Assembly (NCBI RefSeq): GCF_900177275.1
Contig: NZ_FXAG01000007.1
Location: forward strand, 122,879 to 186,878
Source: Pseudogulbenkiania subflava DSM 22618
GTDB taxonomy: Bacteria; Pseudomonadota; Gammaproteobacteria; Burkholderiales; Chromobacteriaceae
DNA: 64,000 nucleotides
Direction of reading: 5' to 3'
Shown: one piece after another, positions 25,682-35,057 of the stretch
Layout: every line of letters begins with the position of its first letter
Position numbering within the stretch: position 1 is the stretch's first letter
Notes under the pieces: generated by a model
What the model was told of the DNA's origin: nothing
Seen by the model: only the letters and a program-made list of their open reading frames with translations
The model's database searches: none
Translations under genes and position numbers: made by a program

Positions 25682-26557
25682 TTACTTTTCCTGGCTGAAC
25701 AACGCGTCCAGCTTCTGCTCGTAAGCGTGGTAGCCCAGGTGGTCATAGAGCTCCATGCGCGTCTGCATCTTGTCGATCACGTTCTGCTGCGTGCCGTCCT
25801 GGCGGATCGCGCTGTACACCTCCAGGGCCGCCTTGCTCATGGCGCGGAACGCCGACAGCGGGTAGAGCACCAGGCTCACGCCGTTGGCGCCGAGTTCCTG
25901 CGTGGTGTAGAGCGGGGTGGAGCCGAACTCGGTGATGTTGGCCAGCACCGGCACCTTCACCGCCTCGGCAAAGCGCTTGTACATCGCCAGATCGGTCATC
26001 GCCTCGGGGAAGATCATGTCCGCACCGGCCTCGACGCAGGCCACGGCGCGCTCGATCGCGGCATCCAGGCCTTCCACGGCCAGCGCATCGGTGCGCGCCA
26101 TGATCACGAAGCTGTCGTCACGGCGTGCATCCACCGCGGCCTTGACGCGGTCGACCATCTCGTCTTTCGCCACGATGGCCTTGTTGGGACGGTGGCCACA
26201 GCGCTTCTGCTGTACCTGGTCTTCGATGTGCACTGCGGCGGCACCGGCCTTTTCCAGGCTGCGGATGGCGCGGGCGATGTTGAACGCACCGCCCCAGCCG
26301 GTGTCGATGTCCACCAGCAGCGGCAGCTCGGTGGCGTCGGTGATGCGGCGCACGTCGATCAGCACGTCTTCCAGCGTGGTGATGCCAAGATCAGGAATGC
26401 CGCACGAGCAGGCCGCCACGCCGCCGCCGGACAGGTACAGCGCCTTGAAGCCGGCGTGCTCGGCCAGGCGGGCGGCGTAGGCATTGACGGCCCCCATCAC
26501 CTGCAACGGTTTTTCCTGCTCCACGGCCTGTCTGAAACGGTTTCCCGGGGTGTGCAT
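25682..26557 (-). CDS. prpB: 2-methylisocitrate lyase
   Basis: Cleaves 2-methylisocitrate to pyruvate and succinate, the last step of the methylcitrate cycle. 291 residues; the signature [12 protein letters not shown] contains the active-site Cys of the isocitrate lyase superfamily. [13 protein letters not shown] supplies metal ligands. The ATG at 26557 has AGGAGA 8 nt upstream; an extended frame from 26605 lacks one. First gene of the operon. The usual regulator (PrpR or a GntR protein) is not within the window. Confidence 0.96.
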   Translation of the reverse strand: MHTPGNRFRQAVEQEKPLQVMGAVNAYAARLAEHAGFKALYLSGGGVAACSCGIPDLGITTLEDVLIDVRRITDATELPLLVDIDTGWGGAFNIARAIRSLEKAGAAAVHIEDQVQQKRCGHRPNKAIVAKDEMVDRVKAAVDARRDDSFVIMARTDALAVEGLDAAIERAVACVEAGADMIFPEAMTDLAMYKRFAEAVKVPVLANITEFGSTPLYTTQELGANGVSLVLYPLSAFRAMSKAALEVYSAIRQDGTQQNVIDKMQTRMELYDHLGYHAYEQKLDALFSQEK

Positions 26558-26595
26558 CGCGCGTTCTCCTTGCATCGTCATGGGGTGATGGATGA

Positions 26596-26625
26596 ATTCT
26601 AGCAAGTGCTTGGTTGGCGTGTAAA
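26596..26625 (-). promoter_or_regulatory. Sigma-70 promoter of the prp operon
   Basis: On the minus strand, TTTACA (26625-26620) and TAGAAT (26601-26596) are spaced by 18 bp. They place the transcript start about 30 nt before the prpB ATG. Both boxes are close to consensus. No sigma-54 promoter consensus was seen here, which argues against a PrpR-type enhancer activator. Confidence 0.65.
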
Positions 26626-26834
26626 GGGCGCCGGGCCCACAATGGCAAATCCCTTAAACAGAGGGTAGACGGTGACGCGGGCGGGTGCCGGACAAAACGA
26701 CGCGCCGCCGCATTCTCCCCAACCGACGCGGCGTTGCCCTCGCAGGCGAGGCGGGTGCAACGCCTTGAGACGGGGTCTTTCGCCGTTTTCGTTTGGGGGT
26801 ATCTCTGCTATGTTTCGCTCAGCACCACCAGTGG

Positions 26835-26861
26835 GAACTCATCACCCACCCTCTGGTCTAG
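26835..26861 (+). promoter_or_regulatory. Probable sigma-E type promoter of rpoE
   Basis: GAACTC, 16 bp, TCTAG closely matches the AlgU/RpoE consensus (GAACTT-N16/17-TCTRA). It starts 92 bp before the rpoE ATG. It indicates that the operon is activated by its own sigma factor, as in related bacteria. The 321-bp gap 26606-26926 also holds the hairpin CCTCGCAGGCGAGG around 26748-26761 and is otherwise featureless. Confidence 0.6.
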
Positions 26862-26926
26862 ACCGTGTCCACCATGTGAAATACACCAAATAAACCGGTG
26901 GGCAATTCAGGGAGCATTACAACGAC

Positions 26927-27526
26927 ATGAGTGATCGTGAAATCGATCAACAGTTGGTGGAGCGTGCACAGCGAGGTGAAAAAAGAGCGTTCGATCTACT
27001 TGTCAGCAAGTATCAGCGCCGTTTAGCTCGGCTGTTGTCGCGGTTTTTACGCGACAGCGCAGACATCGAAGACGTGACACAGGAGGCCTTCGTCAAGGCA
27101 TACCGCGCCTTGCCGTCGTTTCGCGGCGAGAGTGCGTTCTATACCTGGCTATACCGGATCGGCATCAACACCGCCAAGAATTTCCTCAGTGCCAGCGGGC
27201 GACGCCCGGTCATCAACAGCGAAGTGGAAGACGAGGACGGCGAGAGTTTCGACATGGCGTCGCAGCTCCCCGACTTCAACACCCCCGAATCGGAGTTGAT
27301 GAACAAGGAAATATTGACCACGGTGAATGCAGCGGTAGAGGCATTGCCTGAGGAACTGAGGACGGCGATTTCGCTGCGGGAAATGGATGGTCTGTCCTAC
27401 GACGAAATCGCCAAGGTGATGAATTGTCCCATCGGAACGGTTCGTTCGCGCATCTTCCGGGCGCGCGAAGCAATCGCAACCGAGCTTAGGCCGCTGCTCG
27501 ACACGGCCAAGAATAAAAGGTGGTAA
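26927..27526 (+). CDS. rpoE: RNA polymerase sigma factor RpoE (AlgU/SigE)
   Basis: The extracytoplasmic stress sigma factor, 199 residues. Region 2 reads DIEDVTQEAFVKAYRALPSF and WLYRIGINTAKN. Region 4 reads LSYDEIAKVMNCPIGTVRSR, the helix-turn-helix for the -35 box. It heads the conserved set rpoE-rseA-rseB-rseC-mucD, with a self-type promoter upstream. Confidence 0.97.
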   Translation: MSDREIDQQLVERAQRGEKRAFDLLVSKYQRRLARLLSRFLRDSADIEDVTQEAFVKAYRALPSFRGESAFYTWLYRIGINTAKNFLSASGRRPVINSEVEDEDGESFDMASQLPDFNTPESELMNKEILTTVNAAVEALPEELRTAISLREMDGLSYDEIAKVMNCPIGTVRSRIFRAREAIATELRPLLDTAKNKRW

Positions 27527-27528
27527 GC

Positions 27529-28032
27529 ATGAAAGAATCATTATCCGCACTGGTGGATAGCGAACTCGACGGACCAGAGGCCTCCAAGCTGATCAGTGCC
27601 GCCAGTACCGACGAGTCGTTGAAGGAAGCATGGGATGAGTATCACCTGATCGGTGATGCCATGCGCGCCTCCGGCCTGAACAGTATCAACGTGCGCCATC
27701 GCGTCGCGGCGCGCCTGGCCGAAGAGCCGACCGTGCTGGCGCCGCGGCGCTGGTTACGCCAGGGCAGCGTGCGCACGGTCGGCGCGGTGGCGCTGGCCGC
27801 GAGCATGAGCTTTGCCGCCGTGGTGGCGTGGCAGCAGCTGGCGGTCAACGACCACGGCGCCGCCATGGTCGCGGAGAAGGGGGTGCCGGTGCAGGTGGCT
27901 CAGCAGGTCGAGCCGGCCAACGGACCCATGGCGCGCGACAACGGCGCCGACCCTTATCTGCTGGCGCATCAGGAAATGGCCTCCGACCCTGATGTGGTGA
28001 AGGTCTCCCTGGGTAACGGAGTTCGCCATTGA
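27529..28032 (+). CDS. rseA: Anti-sigma-E factor RseA (MucA-like)
   Basis: An inner-membrane protein of 167 residues that holds RpoE inactive until it is cut by stress proteases. The cytoplasmic N-terminus (KESLSALVDSELDGPEASKL) is the sigma-binding RseA domain. One helix (about residues 84-104, VGAVALAASMSFAAVVAW) leads to a periplasmic tail. AGGTGG lies 6 nt before the ATG at 27529, 2 bp after the rpoE stop. Confidence 0.93.
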   Translation: MKESLSALVDSELDGPEASKLISAASTDESLKEAWDEYHLIGDAMRASGLNSINVRHRVAARLAEEPTVLAPRRWLRQGSVRTVGAVALAASMSFAAVVAWQQLAVNDHGAAMVAEKGVPVQVAQQVEPANGPMARDNGADPYLLAHQEMASDPDVVKVSLGNGVRH

Positions 28033-28991
28033 TGCGACTGAAGCACCTGACTGCCATTGTGTGTATTGCTCTGCCGGCATTGGCGCATGCCGCCGATGAC
28101 TGGCAGACCCTCAAGAAATCCGCCCAGGCCAGCCGTAACCAGGTCTTGACCGGAACCTATCTGCACCAGATGAGCGGTGTGGTGGAAACGTTCCACATCG
28201 TGCGCGGTGCGGGAGCGGAGGGGGTGATCGAATTGCGCCAGTCGCTGGACGGCACGCCGCGCGAGATCGTCCGCAACGGCAGCGAGCTCACCGGTTACGG
28301 GCCGGACAAGAAGGCGCTGATGGCCGCCAAGGTTAGTGCCATGCGGCTCTTCCCGGCCTTGCTGCCGGACGACATGGCCGGCGTCGCCGAGTCCTACACG
28401 CTCCAGCGCCTCGCCGGCGATCGTGTCGCCCAGCGCGAATGCGACTGGCTCGAACTCAAGGCCAAGGACCGGGCACGCTACGGCCTGCGCCTGTGCCTCG
28501 ATCGTGCCAGCCTGCTGCCGCTCAAGATCATGACGCTGTCGCCGACGCAGGAGCCGGTCGAGCAGTACATGTTCACCGAGCTCGACCTGGCGGCGCCGAA
28601 GGACCGCAACCAGTTCAAGCCGCATTACCCGCTCAGTCTTCCCATCCGCAACGCCAGCACCTCGGTGCCGCCGAGCGGAGCCGGAATGGACGGCGTGGAA
28701 GTCCGCGGTCTGCCCAGCGGCTTCCGCCTGATCCGTGCCCTGCAGCGCAGCCTGCCGGGGCAGGCTGAACATCCGGTGCGGCACCTGGTGTATACCGATG
28801 GCTTGGTCATGCTCTCGCTCTTCATCGAGCCAGCCACGGCTGAGCCGCGTGCCGAGCGCGTGAGCACGTTGTACGGTGCTGTGGCGATGGCCTCCGGCAG
28901 TCAGGGCGGCATGCAGCTCACGCTGGTGGGCGATCTGCCGGAAGCCAGCATGATGTCCTTGCTCAAATCGATTCGAGTCGTACAGAAATAA
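28032..28991 (+). CDS. rseB: Sigma-E regulator RseB (MucB)
   Basis: A periplasmic protein of 319 residues that protects RseA from DegS cleavage. The signal peptide (MRLKHLTAIVCIALPALAHA) is followed by the LolA-like MucB domain, NQVLTGTYLHQMSGVVETFH, and a smaller C-terminal domain. The start overlaps the rseA stop by one base (TGATG). Confidence 0.94.
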   Translation: MRLKHLTAIVCIALPALAHAADDWQTLKKSAQASRNQVLTGTYLHQMSGVVETFHIVRGAGAEGVIELRQSLDGTPREIVRNGSELTGYGPDKKALMAAKVSAMRLFPALLPDDMAGVAESYTLQRLAGDRVAQRECDWLELKAKDRARYGLRLCLDRASLLPLKIMTLSPTQEPVEQYMFTELDLAAPKDRNQFKPHYPLSLPIRNASTSVPPSGAGMDGVEVRGLPSGFRLIRALQRSLPGQAEHPVRHLVYTDGLVMLSLFIEPATAEPRAERVSTLYGAVAMASGSQGGMQLTLVGDLPEASMMSLLKSIRVVQK

Positions 28992-28999
28992 CAAGAACG

Positions 29000-29467
29000 A
29001 TGGTAGAAACGCAGGCCAGGGTGCTCGCCACCGAGCAGGCATTCGCCTTGGTGGAGCCCCGTCCCCATTCCTCGTGCCGCCGCTGCGATCCGGTCGCCGG
29101 CTGCCGCGCCCTGTCACTTTCCCGCACCATCGGTTCGACCGACCGCCGCGTGCGCGTCCACAATCCGTTGGGCGCCGAGGCTGGCGACTGGGTGCTGGTG
29201 TCGGTGCCGCAGCAACGCGTGTCGAAGGCGGCTTTCCTCGTGTGCCTCGTCCCGCCGGCGGGACTGGGCGTCGGGCTCTCGTTCGGCGCCGGCGCGAGCG
29301 AACCGGTGTCGCTGCTGGCCGGCGCGGCGTTGTTCGTTATCGGCCTGCATGCGGTGCGGCGCGAGTTCCGGCGTCGCCGGCGTTCGCCCCTGCTGCAGCC
29401 GACCATCACGGCCATCTATCCCTCAGAACCCTTGATGCTGGAGAAACCATGTCGGTCCAAAAACTGA
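29000..29467 (+). CDS. rseC: RseC family protein (SoxR-reducing type)
   Basis: A 155-residue inner-membrane protein of the RseC/MucC family. The N-terminal part carries the family cysteine cluster CRRC and C (SSCRRCDPVAGC). Two helices follow (about 74-96 and 103-118). In E. coli it is linked to reduction of the SoxR iron-sulfur centre and to RseA control. The 3' end overlaps mucD by 19 bp. Confidence 0.88.
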   Translation: MVETQARVLATEQAFALVEPRPHSSCRRCDPVAGCRALSLSRTIGSTDRRVRVHNPLGAEAGDWVLVSVPQQRVSKAAFLVCLVPPAGLGVGLSFGAGASEPVSLLAGAALFVIGLHAVRREFRRRRRSPLLQPTITAIYPSEPLMLEKPCRSKN

Positions 29468-30873
29468 TTGCCTCTGCCATGCTGGCAGCTGTTGTCGTGT
29501 CGGGTCCGGTGTACGCCGCCGAGGCGCGCGTGCTGCCCGACTTCACCCAGATCGTCGAGCAGGAAGGCAAGGCCGTGGTCAACATCAGCACCACGCAGAC
29601 GGTGCGCGAGACTATCAATGCCGTACCCGAGGAACTCAATGGCGATCCGTTCTTCGAGTTCTTCCGGCGCTTCGCCCCGCCGCCGCAGCAGCAGGAGCGC
29701 AAGGAGCGCTCGCTGGGCTCCGGGTTCATCGTGTCGGCAGACGGTTATGTCATGACCAACTCGCACGTAGTGGCGCGGGCCGACGAGATCACCGTCACGC
29801 TCGGTGACAAGCGCACCTTCAAGGCGCGCCTGATCGGTTCCGATGCGCGCACCGACGTCGCGCTGCTGAAGATCAATGCCAGCCACCTGCCGGTGGCGCA
29901 TATCGGTTCTTCGGCCAACCTCAAGGTCGGGGAGTGGGTGCTGGCGATCGGCTCGCCGTTCGGCTTCGAAAACTCGGTCACCTCGGGCATCGTCTCCGCC
30001 AAGGGGCGCAGCCTGCCGGACGAGAACTACGTGCCGTTCATCCAGACCGACGCCGCGGTCAACCCCGGCAACTCCGGCGGTCCGCTGTTCAACCTGAAGG
30101 GCGAGGTGGTCGGCATCAACTCGCAAATCTATAGCCGCTCCGGCGGCTTCATGGGCATCTCCTTCGCCATCCCGATCGACGTGGCGGTCAAGGTGGCCGA
30201 CCAGCTCAAGTCGGAAGGCAAGGTCAGCCGCGGCCGTATCGGCGTGGCCATCCAGGAGTTGAGCCCAGAGCTGGCTGCGTCGTTCGGGCTCGCCAGTGCC
30301 AATGGCGCCCTGATCAACTCGGTGGAAAAGGATGGACCGGCCGACAAGGCGGGTCTGCGGGCCGGGGATATCGTGCTCAAGATCGATGGTCAGCCCGTCG
30401 AATCGTCGGCCGACATGCCGCGTCTGATCGGTGCCATGCGTCCGGGCAAGCCGGTGGCGGTGGAAATCTGGCGCAATCGGGCGCGCCACGTCGTGACCGT
30501 GGTACTGGCCGAGCTCAAGGACGAGGCGCCAAGCATCGCCGAGCGCGAATTCCGCCAGCCGCAGAAACCGGCCGAGCCGCAGGGGGAAAACCTGTCTGCC
30601 ATCGGCTTGTCTCTGGTCGAGCTGACGCCGGCGCAACTCAAGCGTCTCGGTATCGATTACGGCCTCCTGGTGCGCAAGGTGTCCGGCCCGGCTGAACGCG
30701 TCGGCATGGCGGCGGGGGACGTCATTATCGGCGTGGGCAGCGAGCCCCTGAAGAACCCTCGCCAACTGCGCGAAGCGCTCAACGCCGAGCGCAAGGGCGG
30801 CAAGGTGGCCCTGCAGGTGCTGCGCCGAGGCGTGACGCTGTTCGTTCCGTTGACTGTGGAGGAGGGCAAATGA
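29449..30873 (+). CDS. mucD: Periplasmic serine protease MucD/DegQ
   Basis: A 474-residue HtrA-family protease and chaperone for misfolded envelope proteins. A signal peptide ends near residue 23. The catalytic triad is His106 (TNSHVV), Asp136 (RTDVALL) and Ser209 (PGNSGGP). Two PDZ domains follow, about 270-360 and 385-470. GGAG lies 6 nt before the ATG at 29449. Its last 4 bases overlap the next gene. A TTCGGCCAAC copy lies at 29910-29919. Confidence 0.95.
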   Translation: MSVQKLIASAMLAAVVVSGPVYAAEARVLPDFTQIVEQEGKAVVNISTTQTVRETINAVPEELNGDPFFEFFRRFAPPPQQQERKERSLGSGFIVSADGYVMTNSHVVARADEITVTLGDKRTFKARLIGSDARTDVALLKINASHLPVAHIGSSANLKVGEWVLAIGSPFGFENSVTSGIVSAKGRSLPDENYVPFIQTDAAVNPGNSGGPLFNLKGEVVGINSQIYSRSGGFMGISFAIPIDVAVKVADQLKSEGKVSRGRIGVAIQELSPELAASFGLASANGALINSVEKDGPADKAGLRAGDIVLKIDGQPVESSADMPRLIGAMRPGKPVAVEIWRNRARHVVTVVLAELKDEAPSIAEREFRQPQKPAEPQGENLSAIGLSLVELTPAQLKRLGIDYGLLVRKVSGPAERVGMAAGDVIIGVGSEPLKNPRQLREALNAERKGGKVALQVLRRGVTLFVPLTVEEGK

Positions 30874-31109
30874 GGCTGACGCTGTACTTCCGCGAGTATT
30901 GCAGCCTGTGTCACCAGATGCTGGCTGAACTCCAGCCGTGGCAGCAAAAGCACGGCTTTGCGCTCGACGTGATCGACGTCGACGCCGACCCGGTGCTGGA
31001 GGAGCGCTTCAACGAACTGGTGCCGGTATTGATGGATGGCGAGTACGAAATCTGCCATTACCATCTGGATACTCAGCGGCTGGCTGCACATCTTGGCGAA
31101 ATCGGCTAA
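30870..31109 (+). CDS. Glutaredoxin-family small protein
   Basis: A 79-residue thioredoxin-fold protein with a redox motif C11-S-L-C14 right after the first strand, like the DUF836 glutaredoxins. Its start overlaps the mucD stop (ATGA), so it is part of the sigma-E operon and probably acts in thiol redox balance during stress. A terminator follows before lepA. Confidence 0.87.
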   Translation: MRLTLYFREYCSLCHQMLAELQPWQQKHGFALDVIDVDADPVLEERFNELVPVLMDGEYEICHYHLDTQRLAAHLGEIG

Positions 31110-31132
31110 AATCCGCGCCAGTGTGAGTTGTC

Positions 31133-31160
31133 AAGGGCACGCCAGCGTGCCCTTAATTTT
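31133..31160 (+). terminator. Intrinsic terminator between the sigma-E operon and lepA
   Basis: AAGGGCACG (31133-31141) pairs with CGTGCCCTT (31146-31154) across a 4-nt loop; AATTTTTG follows. It ends 12 bp before the lepA ATG, so lepA needs its own promoter overlapping this element, or the hairpin acts as an attenuator. Confidence 0.75.
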
Positions 31161-31172
31161 TGCTGGATACCG

Positions 31173-32966
31173 ATGAAACATATTCGAAATTTCTCGATCA
31201 TTGCCCATATCGACCACGGCAAATCGACCCTGGCCGACCGTTTTATCCAGTTCTGCGGCGGCCTGGAAATGCGCGAAATGAGCGCGCAGGTACTCGACTC
31301 GATGGATATCGAGAAAGAGCGCGGCATCACCATCAAGGCGCAGACCGCGGCACTGCAGTACAAGGCGCGCGACGGCCAGGTCTACAACCTGAACCTGATC
31401 GACACCCCGGGACACGTCGACTTCAGCTATGAAGTCAGCCGCTCGCTGTCCGCCTGCGAAGGTGCGCTCCTGGTGGTCGACGCCTCGCAGGGCGTCGAGG
31501 CGCAGACCGTGGCCAACTGCTACACCGCCATCGAGCTGGGGGTGGAAGTGGTCCCTGTGCTCAACAAGATCGACCTGCCGGCCGCCGAGCCCGAGCGCGT
31601 CAGCCAGGAGATCGAGGACATCATCGGCATCGAAGCTATCGACGCGGTGCGTGCATCGGCCAAGTCCGGCATCGGCATCGAAGACATCCTGGAAACCGTG
31701 ATCAGCAAGATCCCGCCGCCGCAGGGCAATCCGGACGGTCCGCTCAAGGCGCTGATTGTCGACTCGTGGTTCGACAACTACGTCGGCGTGGTGATGCTGG
31801 TGCGCGTCATCGACGGCTCGCTCAAGCCGAAGGACAAGATCAAGTTCATGGCCACCGGCGCCGAGCATCTGTGCGAGCAGGTCGGCGTGTTCACGCCGAA
31901 GTCGCTGCAGCGCCCGAGCCTGAACGCCGGCGAAGTGGGCTTCGTCATCGCCGGCATCAAGGAGCTGAAGTCGGCCAAGGTCGGCGATACCATCACGCTG
32001 GTCAACAACCCGGCCAGCGAGGCGCTGCCCGGCTTCAAGGAAGTCCAGTCGCAGGTGTTCGCCGGCCTCTACCCGGTCGAGTCGCACGACTACGACTCGC
32101 TGCGCGACGCGCTAGAGAAGCTGCAACTGAACGACGCCTCGCTCAAGTTCGAGCCGGAAGTGTCGCAGGCGCTAGGCTTCGGCTTCCGCTGCGGTTTCCT
32201 CGGCCTGCTGCACCTGGAAATCGTGCAGGAACGCCTCGAGCGCGAGTTCGACATGGACCTCATCACCACTGCGCCGACCGTGGTGTACGAGGTGCTGATG
32301 AAAGACGGTACGCTGATCGAGGTGGAGAACCCGTCCAAGCTGCCGGACCTGTCCAAGATCGACGAAATCCGCGAGCCGATCATCACGTCGACCATCCTGG
32401 TGCCGCAGGACTACGTCGGCGCGGTGATGACGCTGTGCAACCAGAAGCGCGGCGTGCAGCGCAACATGCAGTACATGGGCCGCCAGGTGATGCTGACCTA
32501 CGACCTGCCGATGAACGAAGTGGTGATGGACTTCTTCGACAAGCTCAAGTCCACTAGCCGCGGCTACGCCTCGCTGGACTACGAGTTCAAGGAATTCCAG
32601 GCCGCCGACCTGGTCAAGCTCGACATCTTGGTCAACAGTGAGAAGGTCGACGCGCTGTCCCTGATCGTGCATCGCGCCACCAGCCAGTACCGCGGCCGCG
32701 AACTGGCCTCGAAGATGCGCGAGCTGATTCCGCGCCAGATGTTCGACATCGCCGTACAGGCCGCCATCGGCAGCCACATCATTGCGCGCGAGACCATCAA
32801 GGCGCTGCGCAAGAACGTGCTGGCCAAGTGCTACGGCGGTGACATCACCCGTAAGAAAAAGCTGCTGGAAAAACAAAAAGCCGGCAAAAAGCGCATGAAG
32901 CAGGTGGGCAACGTGGAAATTCCGCAGGAAGCCTTCCTCGCCATTCTTCAAGTGGGAGACAAGTAA
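31173..32966 (+). CDS. lepA: Elongation factor 4 (LepA)
   Basis: A translational GTPase of 597 residues that acts on stalled or back-translocated ribosomes. The G1 motif is AHIDHGKST and G3 is DTPGHVDF; the LepA-specific C-terminal domain ends in [13 protein letters not shown]. The start at 31173 ([16 protein letters not shown]) is the conserved family start. It is followed directly by lepB, a typical pair. Confidence 0.97.
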   Translation: MKHIRNFSIIAHIDHGKSTLADRFIQFCGGLEMREMSAQVLDSMDIEKERGITIKAQTAALQYKARDGQVYNLNLIDTPGHVDFSYEVSRSLSACEGALLVVDASQGVEAQTVANCYTAIELGVEVVPVLNKIDLPAAEPERVSQEIEDIIGIEAIDAVRASAKSGIGIEDILETVISKIPPPQGNPDGPLKALIVDSWFDNYVGVVMLVRVIDGSLKPKDKIKFMATGAEHLCEQVGVFTPKSLQRPSLNAGEVGFVIAGIKELKSAKVGDTITLVNNPASEALPGFKEVQSQVFAGLYPVESHDYDSLRDALEKLQLNDASLKFEPEVSQALGFGFRCGFLGLLHLEIVQERLEREFDMDLITTAPTVVYEVLMKDGTLIEVENPSKLPDLSKIDEIREPIITSTILVPQDYVGAVMTLCNQKRGVQRNMQYMGRQVMLTYDLPMNEVVMDFFDKLKSTSRGYASLDYEFKEFQAADLVKLDILVNSEKVDALSLIVHRATSQYRGRELASKMRELIPRQMFDIAVQAAIGSHIIARETIKALRKNVLAKCYGGDITRKKKLLEKQKAGKKRMKQVGNVEIPQEAFLAILQVGDK

Positions 32967-33941
32967 GTGGGGGCCAATCTGTTCTGGGTGTTCGTGGTCG
33001 TGGCCGCCATCGGCCTGATGCTGATCGTCTTCAGCGGCGGCAGGCGAGAAGCGGCCGCCAAGGACTGGCCGGCCCCGATCCAGTGGGGCTACCTGGCGCT
33101 GGTGGTCGGCGGCTTCGGCATTCTATCCAGCGCCATGAGCTTCACCGCTGTGATGCTGGTGTTCGTGCTGATCACCGGTGTGGTGTGGGGGCTCGACAAG
33201 CTGCTGCTGGCCAAGAAGAGGATGGCCGAAGGGCGCGAGGTAGGGCATTTCGTCGACTACGCGCGCGGCTTCTTCCCGGTCATCTTCGTGGTGTTCGTGC
33301 TGCGTTCCTTCCTGGTCGAGCCGTTCCAGATTCCTTCCAGCTCGATGCGGCCGGGGCTGGTGGTCGGCGACTTCATCCTGGTCAACAAATTCTCCTACGG
33401 CATCCGCGTGCCTGTGTTGAATAACGTGCTGATCCCGGTCAACAAGGTGGAGCGTGGCGATGTGGTGGTGTTCAACTTTCCGCCGCAGCCCAGCGTCAAC
33501 TACATCAAGCGCGTGATCGGCCTGCCCGGCGATACGGTGGAATACCGAAACAAGCGCTTGTCGGTCAACGGCAAGCCGGTTCCGGACGAGAAGGACGGCA
33601 CCTACGAATACCTGGAACAGGGACTGGCGATGATCCATAACGACCAGTTCCACGAAACGCTGGGCAACAAGCGCTTCAAGGTGTTGAATATTCCCGAGGC
33701 CCCGACGCTGAGCCTGAGCCAGGTGAGCGACTTCCCCTTCCGCGACCGTTGTGTCTATGATGACAACGGCTTTGCCTGCCGCGTGCCGGAAGGCCACTAC
33801 TTCATGATGGGCGACAATCGCGACAACAGCCTGGATGGCCGTTATTGGGGTTTCGTCGCCGACAAGCTGCTGGTGGGCAAGGCGTTCCTGGTATGGATGA
33901 ACTTCAACGATCTGTCACGAATCGGCCATACGATTCGATGA
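32967..33941 (+). CDS. lepB: Signal peptidase I
   Basis: A membrane-bound protease that removes signal peptides from exported proteins. 324 residues with two or three N-terminal helices. The catalytic Ser lies in QIPSSSMRPGL, and the general-base Lys in YIKRVIGLPGD. GDNRDNSLDGRYWGFV is the conserved box E. Translation starts at GTG directly after the lepA stop, with GGGAG 9 nt upstream. Confidence 0.96.
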   Translation: MGANLFWVFVVVAAIGLMLIVFSGGRREAAAKDWPAPIQWGYLALVVGGFGILSSAMSFTAVMLVFVLITGVVWGLDKLLLAKKRMAEGREVGHFVDYARGFFPVIFVVFVLRSFLVEPFQIPSSSMRPGLVVGDFILVNKFSYGIRVPVLNNVLIPVNKVERGDVVVFNFPPQPSVNYIKRVIGLPGDTVEYRNKRLSVNGKPVPDEKDGTYEYLEQGLAMIHNDQFHETLGNKRFKVLNIPEAPTLSLSQVSDFPFRDRCVYDDNGFACRVPEGHYFMMGDNRDNSLDGRYWGFVADKLLVGKAFLVWMNFNDLSRIGHTIR

Positions 33942-33978
33942 TGGGTGTCCGACTTTGACAAGCAAGGGGGAGGGGACA

Positions 33979-34344
33979 ATGCAACGAGCTCAACGCGGGA
34001 TTACGATCATTTCCACATTGCTGCTGATGGTGTTCATCGGCGGCATCGTCCTGCTCGGCTTCAAGGTGATCCCGGTCTACGCGGAATACTCTGCGGTCAA
34101 ACAGGCGGTGCGGGATGTGGCAGGTGAAACCTCGGCCAGCGAGTACCAGATTCGCAAAGACTTCAATACCAAGGCCGACGTGGCCGATATCAGTTCGATC
34201 CGCGGTCAGAATCTTGAGGTGGTTGCGGGCGCGGGTGTGGTGCATGTCCGCGCCGCCTATCGCCGCGAGGTCCCCTTGTTCGCCAATATTGGCCTGACGT
34301 TTGACTTTGAAACCGAAGCGGGCAAAACCGATTCTTCCCAATGA
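33979..34344 (+). CDS. DUF4845 membrane-anchored protein
   Basis: A 121-residue protein with one N-terminal helix after a QRGITIIS motif that resembles a pilin-type leader. The rest is a small folded domain. It sits in the conserved lepB-DUF4845-rnc order found in betaproteobacteria; its function is unknown. GGAGGGG is upstream of the ATG at 33979, and the stop overlaps the rnc start (ATGA). Confidence 0.85.
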   Translation: MQRAQRGITIISTLLLMVFIGGIVLLGFKVIPVYAEYSAVKQAVRDVAGETSASEYQIRKDFNTKADVADISSIRGQNLEVVAGAGVVHVRAAYRREVPLFANIGLTFDFETEAGKTDSSQ

Positions 34345-35057
34345 CCGTATCACAGACTGAAGTAAAGTTCGGCCGCCTGTCGGCTGCGTTGGGCTATCGT
34401 TTCACTCGGCCGGAGCTGCTGCGCCAGGCATTGACGCACCGCAGTTTCGGCTCGCCCAATAACGAGCGTTTCGAATTCATCGGCGACAGCATTCTCAACT
34501 ATACCGTGGCACGCATGCTGTTCGACCGCTTCCCGCGCCTGAGCGAGGGTGAGCTGTCGCGCTTGCGTGCCAACCTGGTCAACCAGAGCTCTCTGGCCGA
34601 GATCGCCCAGGGGTTGGGCCTGGGGGATTACCTGTACCTGGGCGAAGGCGAGCTGAAGAGCGGCGGATTCAACCGCCCCTCCATTCTGGCCGATGCCCTG
34701 GAAGCGACCTTCGCCGCTGTCAGCTTCGACACCGACTTCGCCGCGGCCGAGAACGTGGTGCGCCGCCTGTACGAGCAACGGGTGAGTGCGATCGATCCGA
34801 CCAAGCACGCCAAGGATGCCAAGACCAGGCTGCAGGAAGCCTTGCAGGCCAGAAAGCTGGCGCTGCCGAAATACCGTATCCTCTCCCAGAGCGGAGAGGC
34901 TCATGAACAATGGTTCAAGGTGGAGTGCGACCTCGGCGAGCTGGCGGTGATCGTCACCGGCGAGGGCGGCAGCCGTCGCGCCGCCGAACAGCAATCGGCC
35001 GAAGCCGCGCTGGAACACCTTGAACAGAAACTGCCTTCGGGCAAGAAACGCGCATGA
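34341..35057 (+). CDS. rnc: Ribonuclease III
   Basis: Cleaves double-stranded RNA, including rRNA precursors and structured leaders. 238 residues with the catalytic signature NERFEFIGDSILNYTVARML and a C-terminal double-stranded RNA-binding domain (DAKTRLQEALQARKLALPKY). It overlaps era by 4 bases (ATGA), the usual coupling. Confidence 0.96.
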   Translation: MTVSQTEVKFGRLSAALGYRFTRPELLRQALTHRSFGSPNNERFEFIGDSILNYTVARMLFDRFPRLSEGELSRLRANLVNQSSLAEIAQGLGLGDYLYLGEGELKSGGFNRPSILADALEATFAAVSFDTDFAAAENVVRRLYEQRVSAIDPTKHAKDAKTRLQEALQARKLALPKYRILSQSGEAHEQWFKVECDLGELAVIVTGEGGSRRAAEQQSAEAALEHLEQKLPSGKKRA

